8,673 bases of DNA, from assembly GCA_038330415.1 (NCBI GenBank), contig JBBQNZ010000164.1:1-8673 (forward strand). The letters are read 5' to 3'. Position 1 is the stretch's first letter. Every line of letters begins with the position of its first letter. The position numbers and the translations under genes are program-made. This DNA is from Fodinibacter sp038330415. GTDB taxonomy: Bacteria > Actinomycetota > Actinomycetes > Actinomycetales > Dermatophilaceae. Below the pieces are notes generated by a model. The model was not told where the DNA came from. It saw nothing but the letters and a program-made list of their open reading frames with translations, and ran no database searches. Positions 6,101 to 8,673 of the stretch are shown here, one piece after another.

Positions 6101-7204
6101 CTAGGCCGACAAGGGCAGGGAGACGGTGAACGTGGCTCCGTGCCCCGGGCCAGCACTCTGCGCGGTGAGCGAACCGCCGTGGTCGGTGACGATGGCCCGG
6201 GCGATGGTCAGGCCGAGGCCGCTGCCCGACCCGTCGGTGGTGGCTCGCGACCGGTCGACCCGGTGGAAGCGCTCGAACACCGACCCGAGCTGGTCGGTCG
6301 GGATGCCGTCGCCGTCGTCGCTCACCGTGATGATCGCGCGGGGCCGTGCCGACTCGGTGGCGACCCTCACGTGGCCCCCGGGTGGGGTGTGCCGAAGGGC
6401 GTTGTCGAGCAGGTTGGCCAGCACCTGCCCCAGACGCTCGGCGTCCGCCGAGACCTGGAGCCCGGTCGGCCCGGGCACCAGGATGAGCCCCACCCCCTTG
6501 GCCAGGTAGCGCGGGCTCGCGGCCGCGACCGCGTCGGCAGCCGCCGTCGTGAGGTCAAGCACCACCGGGTTCAGGTGCAGGGCGTGCTCGTCCGCGGCAG
6601 CGGACTCGCGCAGGTCGGCCGCCAGCCGGCGCAGTCGGGCGACCTGGCCGCGCATCGTCTCGTAGGACTCCTGCGACGGTGCGACGACGCCATCCTCGAG
6701 GCCGTCGATGTACGCCTCGAGGGTGGCGAGCGGCGTTCGCAGCTCGTGTGCGAGGTCAGACAGCAGCCGGGTGCGGCTCGTCTCGGTCTCGGCGAGGCGG
6801 TCGGCCATGTGGGCGAACGACGCCGACAGCGCGTCCAGCTCGCGCGCAAACGGCTCCTGCGGCACCTGAACGGTGTACGTGCCGCCGGCGACGGTCTCAG
6901 CAGCGACGGCCAGCTCCTCGACGGGGCGGGCCACCCGGCGTACCAGGAACCACGACACCAGACCCGCCGCGAGCAGCGACGCGAGCATCGCCACGGTGAT
7001 GGCGATGGCGAACGAGGAGGAGAAGGCCTCCTCGGCGTGTTGGGTGACCTCGGGCGACATCATGCCGAAGCGCGAGAGATGCTGGTGGAACAGCCCGGGG
7101 GCCACGAGGTTCGCGGTCACCAGCAGGGTGAGGCCCCCGACGGCGATGACCAGGCCCATCGCCATGACCAGGCGGACTGCCAGCCGGGGCCGCGGGCGGC
7201 TCAT
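6101..7204 (-). CDS. Sensor histidine kinase, probable copper sensor
   Basis: A 367-residue membrane histidine kinase. Two transmembrane spans (about 11-34 and 65-88) enclose a loop of only about 30 residues, then come a HAMP-like linker (about 88-142), the HisKA domain with phospho-acceptor H153 in HELRTPL, and the ATPase domain with N-box residues N264 and N268, G1 box D296-D-G-D-G300, the F-box region ERFHR (311-315) and G2 box G327-S-G-L-G-L332. All catalytic boxes are intact. The extracytoplasmic loop holds H40, H42, M48, M49 and H56, possible Cu(I) ligands. The ATG overlaps the regulator's stop codon (ATGA, 7201-7204), so the pair is translationally coupled. Copper as signal is inferred from the neighbouring export operon and loop composition; the kinase domain alone does not reveal the ligand. 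Confidence 0.95.
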   Translation of the reverse strand: MSRPRPRLAVRLVMAMGLVIAVGGLTLLVTANLVAPGLFHQHLSRFGMMSPEVTQHAEEAFSSSFAIAITVAMLASLLAAGLVSWFLVRRVARPVEELAVAAETVAGGTYTVQVPQEPFARELDALSASFAHMADRLAETETSRTRLLSDLAHELRTPLATLEAYIDGLEDGVVAPSQESYETMRGQVARLRRLAADLRESAAADEHALHLNPVVLDLTTAAADAVAAASPRYLAKGVGLILVPGPTGLQVSADAERLGQVLANLLDNALRHTPPGGHVRVATESARPRAIITVSDDGDGIPTDQLGSVFERFHRVDRSRATTDGSGSGLGLTIARAIVTDHGGSLTAQSAGPGHGATFTVSLPLSA

Positions 7205-7890
7205 CCCGGCCCCATGCCGTAACCCACGCCGCGCACGGTCCGTACGTAGCGTGGCTCGCTCGCGTCATCGCCGAGCTTGCGGCGCAGGTGTCCGACGTGG
7301 ACGTCCACCAGGTGCTCGTCACCGAACCAGTCGGCACCCCAAACTGCGTCGATCAGCTGACGGCGCGAGAACGCGAGCCGTGGTCGTGCGGCCATGGTCG
7401 AAAGTAGGTCGAACTCGGTTCGGGTCAGCTCGACCGGCGCCCCGGCGACCATGACGGTGCGCGCCTCCTCGTCGACGACCAGGTCCCCCACCGTGGTGAC
7501 CGAGGGGTTCACCGGCACGGTGCGCGGTCGGCGCAACATGGCGCGGACCCGGGCGATCAGCTCGCGCGGGGAGAACGGCTTGACCAGGTAGTCGTCGGCG
7601 CCGACCGACAGGCCGACGACCTTGTCGACCTCCTCGTCGCGCGCCGTCAGCATGATGATGTACGCGTCGGTGAATTGCCGCACCTGCCGGCACACCTCCA
7701 CGCCGTCGAACCCAGGCAGCATCACGTCCAGCACGATGAGCTCGGGGCTCGTCGATCGGGCGAGGGCGACGGCGGTGGGGCCGTCGTGCGCTTGGACCAC
7801 GGAGAAGCCCTCGCGCTCGAGGTAGCCCGCGACGACCCCGGCCAGGGCGAGCTCGTCGTCGACGACCAGGACCGTCATCGGCTCGACCAT
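7201..7890 (-). CDS. OmpR-family response regulator
   Basis: A 229-residue regulator with an N-terminal receiver domain (about 5-120) and a C-terminal winged-helix DNA-binding domain (about 130-226). The receiver has acidic residues D11-D12, phospho-acceptor D55 in LIVLDVMLPG, T82 and K104 in VKPFSP, all intact. The winged helix shows the typical LTRTEFDLL, DVHVGHLRRKLG and VRTVRGVGYGM blocks. GGAGGAG (7895-7901) precedes the ATG at 7890; the ATG at 7878 (MTVLVVDDE) is a less likely alternative. It lies between a SHOCT membrane protein and the kinase, on one transcript. Likely targets are the direct-repeat boxes at 8290-8307 (its own operon) and 6075-6092 (the copper operon). Confidence 0.96.
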   Translation of the reverse strand: MVEPMTVLVVDDELALAGVVAGYLEREGFSVVQAHDGPTAVALARSTSPELIVLDVMLPGFDGVEVCRQVRQFTDAYIIMLTARDEEVDKVVGLSVGADDYLVKPFSPRELIARVRAMLRRPRTVPVNPSVTTVGDLVVDEEARTVMVAGAPVELTRTEFDLLSTMAARPRLAFSRRQLIDAVWGADWFGDEHLVDVHVGHLRRKLGDDASEPRYVRTVRGVGYGMGPG

Positions 7891-7936
7891 CGGGCTCCTC
7901 CCGGAAGAATCGACATTGCCGGAAGGCTATCCGCAG

Positions 7937-8221
7937 TCAGTGCTGCCCCTTCGCGTCGACCGTCCCGGCCCCGGCGGACCGTCCATCGAGCAGCCGGCGC
8001 AGCTGCACGTACTGCTCGGCGTCGATCTCGCCCGACGCGAGCCGTTGGTCCAGCACCGATCGCGGTGTCGGCGCGGCCGTCGTGCCGGCCGCCCCCGGAC
8101 CGCTGCCGACGAAGCGCACCGCGGCCCAAATCGCGGCCCCGATGAGGGCGACCCAGAAGAGCATCATCATGACCGTGGCGGGCCAGTTCGCGCCCCACCC
8201 GTCGTCGTACCAACCCATCAT
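7937..8221 (-). CDS. Second small SHOCT-domain membrane protein
   Basis: Encodes 94 residues: a Met/Trp-rich N-terminus (MMGWYDDGWGANWP), one hydrophobic span at about 15-37, a Gly/Ala/Pro linker, a SHOCT motif at about 57-80 (LDQRLASGEIDAEQYVQLRRLL), and a polar tail ending in His. It has the same plan as the protein at 302-526, although the two differ clearly outside the SHOCT core. The start is placed at the first of two adjacent ATG codons (8219-8221) because AGGAG at 8228-8232 lies 6 bases upstream; an in-frame extension to 8287 has no such support and would run into the candidate promoter. It is the first gene of the SHOCT-regulator-kinase operon, 46 bases before the regulator. A role in signalling or stabilising the sensor at the membrane is inference. 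Confidence 0.85.
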   Translation of the reverse strand: MMGWYDDGWGANWPATVMMMLFWVALIGAAIWAAVRFVGSGPGAAGTTAAPTPRSVLDQRLASGEIDAEQYVQLRRLLDGRSAGAGTVDAKGQH

Positions 8222-8289
8222 GACCGGCTCCTGCCCTCGTCTCGTGCTGCCAGTCTCGGCACCGGATGTGGAGGAAGCCCCCGCCACAG

Positions 8290-8307
8290 GATGAAGGTTC
8301 GGTCAAG
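8290..8307 (-). promoter_or_regulatory. Candidate response-regulator box of the SHOCT-regulator-kinase operon
   Basis: On the minus strand, CTTGACC (8307-8301) and CTTCATC (8296-8290) repeat with an 11-bp period, 68 bases upstream of the SHOCT start at 8221. Alignment with the box before the copper operon matches at 21 of 33 positions by hand count, including a 10-base identical core AACCTTCATC. TTGACC could double as a -35 element, but no good -10 is visible at normal spacing, which would fit an activated promoter. Autoregulation by the downstream regulator is inferred. Confidence 0.5.
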
Positions 8308-8308
8308 T

Positions 8309-8358
8309 GAGCCGAGCGGCGTGGACTGCGCGTCCGTGCACCGACTCGTCCTCGGCTC
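8309..8358. repeat. Wide perfect inverted repeat, 8-bp arms
   Basis: GAGCCGAG (8309-8316) and CTCGGCTC (8351-8358) are exact complements separated by 34 bases, and the spacer contains a smaller dyad GGAC-N5-GTCC. It abuts the regulator box at 8290-8307. It could be a terminator-like structure, a transfer-origin dyad, or chance in GC-rich sequence. Confidence 0.3.
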
Positions 8359-8554
8359 CCCCGGGCGAGCGATCCAACCCCCATCCCTTCCCGTCGCGCT
8401 GCGCCAACACTGACAGCCGCCGCGCCAACTGACCGGCAACTCCTCCCCGCACCGACGTGCCGTTCCTCTGGTCACCCTCAGCACAACCGAGCCGCCTCAG
8501 CGAGGTCGCACCGCACACGCCAACTTCGTCGCCTGCACACCCGGTGCATTGCCG

Positions 8555-8571
8555 GTAACGATTCGGTAACG
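8555..8571 (+). promoter_or_regulatory. GTAACG direct repeat upstream of the relaxase
   Basis: GTAACG occurs at 8555-8560 and 8566-8571 with a 5-base spacer, an exact 11-bp period; the repeat extends to CGGTAACG (8553-8560 and 8564-8571). Tandem GTAAC motifs with this spacing resemble sites described for actinobacterial OmpR-family regulators such as MtrA. It ends 38 bases before the relaxase ATG, a suitable place for an operator. Confidence 0.5.
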
Positions 8572-8574
8572 CGT

Positions 8575-8599
8575 GGCCCTAAAGGGCCTCCTCGGAGGC
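8575..8599 (+). promoter_or_regulatory. Two overlapping palindromes covering the relaxase Shine-Dalgarno
   Basis: GGCCCT-AA-AGGGCC (8575-8588) and GCCTCC-TC-GGAGGC (8586-8599) are each perfect dyads and share bases 8586-8588, so as RNA hairpins (5-bp stems with UAAA and CUCG loops) the full forms could not coexist. The GGAGG at 8594-8598 in the last arm is the best Shine-Dalgarno for the ATG at 8610, 11 bases away, so the second hairpin would hide it. A DNA-level operator is an equally good reading. Confidence 0.4.
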
Positions 8600-8609
8600 G
8601 TTGGTAGGT

Positions 8610-8673
8610 ATGACCATCAGTCTGCACAAGCTCACCGCCGGGACCGGGTACACGTACCTGACCCGGCAGGTTG
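8610..8673 (+). CDS. MobF/TrwC-family conjugative relaxase, N-terminal start (truncated by window)
   Basis: From the ATG at 8610 the frame encodes MTISLHKLTAGTGYTYLTRQ and one further Val before the window ends. This closely matches the N-terminus typical of MobF (TrwC/TraA) relaxases, where a short strand is followed by L-T-A-G-x-G-Y-x-Y-L-x-R-Q-V; the tyrosines in this region (Y23-type in other members; here Y14 and Y16 are visible) include or lie near the DNA-cleaving residues. Such enzymes nick one strand at oriT and pilot it into the recipient, often with a C-terminal helicase domain that would lie outside the window. Only 21 residues are visible, so domain content and integrity are unknown. 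GGAGG at 8594-8598 is the probable ribosome binding site. Confidence 0.85.
   Translation, partial: MTISLHKLTAGTGYTYLTRQV

Larger units (their letters stand above)
8222..8609. other. Intergenic region between divergent operon and relaxase
   Basis: A 388-base stretch without a credible gene; open frames here give compositionally odd peptides with no ribosome binding sites. Its left part holds the leader and candidate regulator box of the SHOCT-regulator-kinase operon (8290-8307) and a wide inverted repeat (8309-8358). The middle is C-rich on the plus strand with short imperfect repeats of GCGCCAAC followed by TGAC (8401-8414 and 8422-8433), and CGCCAAC again at 8518-8524. The right part holds the GTAACG direct repeat and paired palindromes before the relaxase. 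MobF relaxase genes are often near their oriT, so an origin of transfer here is possible, but I see no recognisable nic site. Confidence 0.6.

Noticed and set aside
5968..6156. Upstream extension of the TauE-cupredoxin frame
   Set aside because: It crosses the intergenic gap and the kinase 3' end, is Arg/Pro-rich, and the ATG at 5967 has a clear AGGAG and begins the first membrane helix.
6140..7222. Plus-strand 360-codon frame antisense to the histidine kinase
   Set aside because: Opposes a kinase with every catalytic box intact; the translation is Arg/Gly/His-rich with no fold signature.
8218..8518. Minus-strand open frames of 71-88 codons in the intergenic region
   Set aside because: Compositionally unlike neighbouring proteins, no ribosome binding sites, and they run across the candidate promoter and inverted repeat.
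1..8673. CRISPR array, tRNA, rRNA or insertion sequence
   Set aside because: I saw no regularly spaced repeats, cloverleaf, rRNA core sequence, transposase motifs or terminal inverted repeats in the window.

Overview
The window is high-GC DNA with GTG starts, GC-rich third codon positions and GC-only hairpins, which points to an actinobacterium (Actinomycetota); I cannot place it more precisely. Nearly all of it is one copper-handling locus. Its right edge holds the first codons of a MobF/TrwC-type conjugative relaxase, so the locus probably lies on a plasmid or integrative conjugative element.

Layout. Plus strand, 1-1994: the C-terminal end of a DUF302 protein (cut by the window edge), a small membrane SHOCT protein, and a Tat-type three-domain multicopper oxidase (probable cuprous oxidase). 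A GC-rich hairpin at 2031-2050 sits between this block and the convergent minus-strand block. Minus strand, read from 5967 down to 2081, is a tightly packed copper operon: a TauE/SafE (DsbD_2-like) membrane protein fused to a C-terminal cupredoxin, a CopZ-like HMA chaperone, a 64-residue single-pass membrane protein with a Cys-Cys pair, and a CopA-type P1B-ATPase. The last three genes are linked by TGAGATG, ATGA and GTGA junctions. Minus strand, 8221 down to 6101: a second SHOCT membrane protein, an OmpR-family response regulator and its histidine kinase. The last stretch, 8222-8609, has no gene but holds regulatory-looking structure; the relaxase starts at 8610 on the plus strand.

How it fits together. 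The likely model is that the histidine kinase senses extracytoplasmic copper through a very short His/Met-containing loop and phosphorylates the regulator. A shared sequence with a 10-bp identical core (AACCTTCATC) inside an 11-bp-period direct repeat lies upstream of both the SHOCT-regulator-kinase operon and the copper export operon, and is a candidate binding box. Cytoplasmic Cu(I) would be bound by the CopZ-like chaperone and exported by CopA. The cupredoxin fusion would handle copper at or outside the membrane, and the multicopper oxidase would oxidise Cu(I) to Cu(II) outside the cell. No csoR- or cueR-like gene is present in the window.

The individual families are known. The parts most worth a second look are the shared regulator boxes, the small Cys-Cys protein between copZ and copA, and the compact control region in front of the relaxase (a GTAACG direct repeat followed by two overlapping palindromes, the second of which contains the Shine-Dalgarno sequence).
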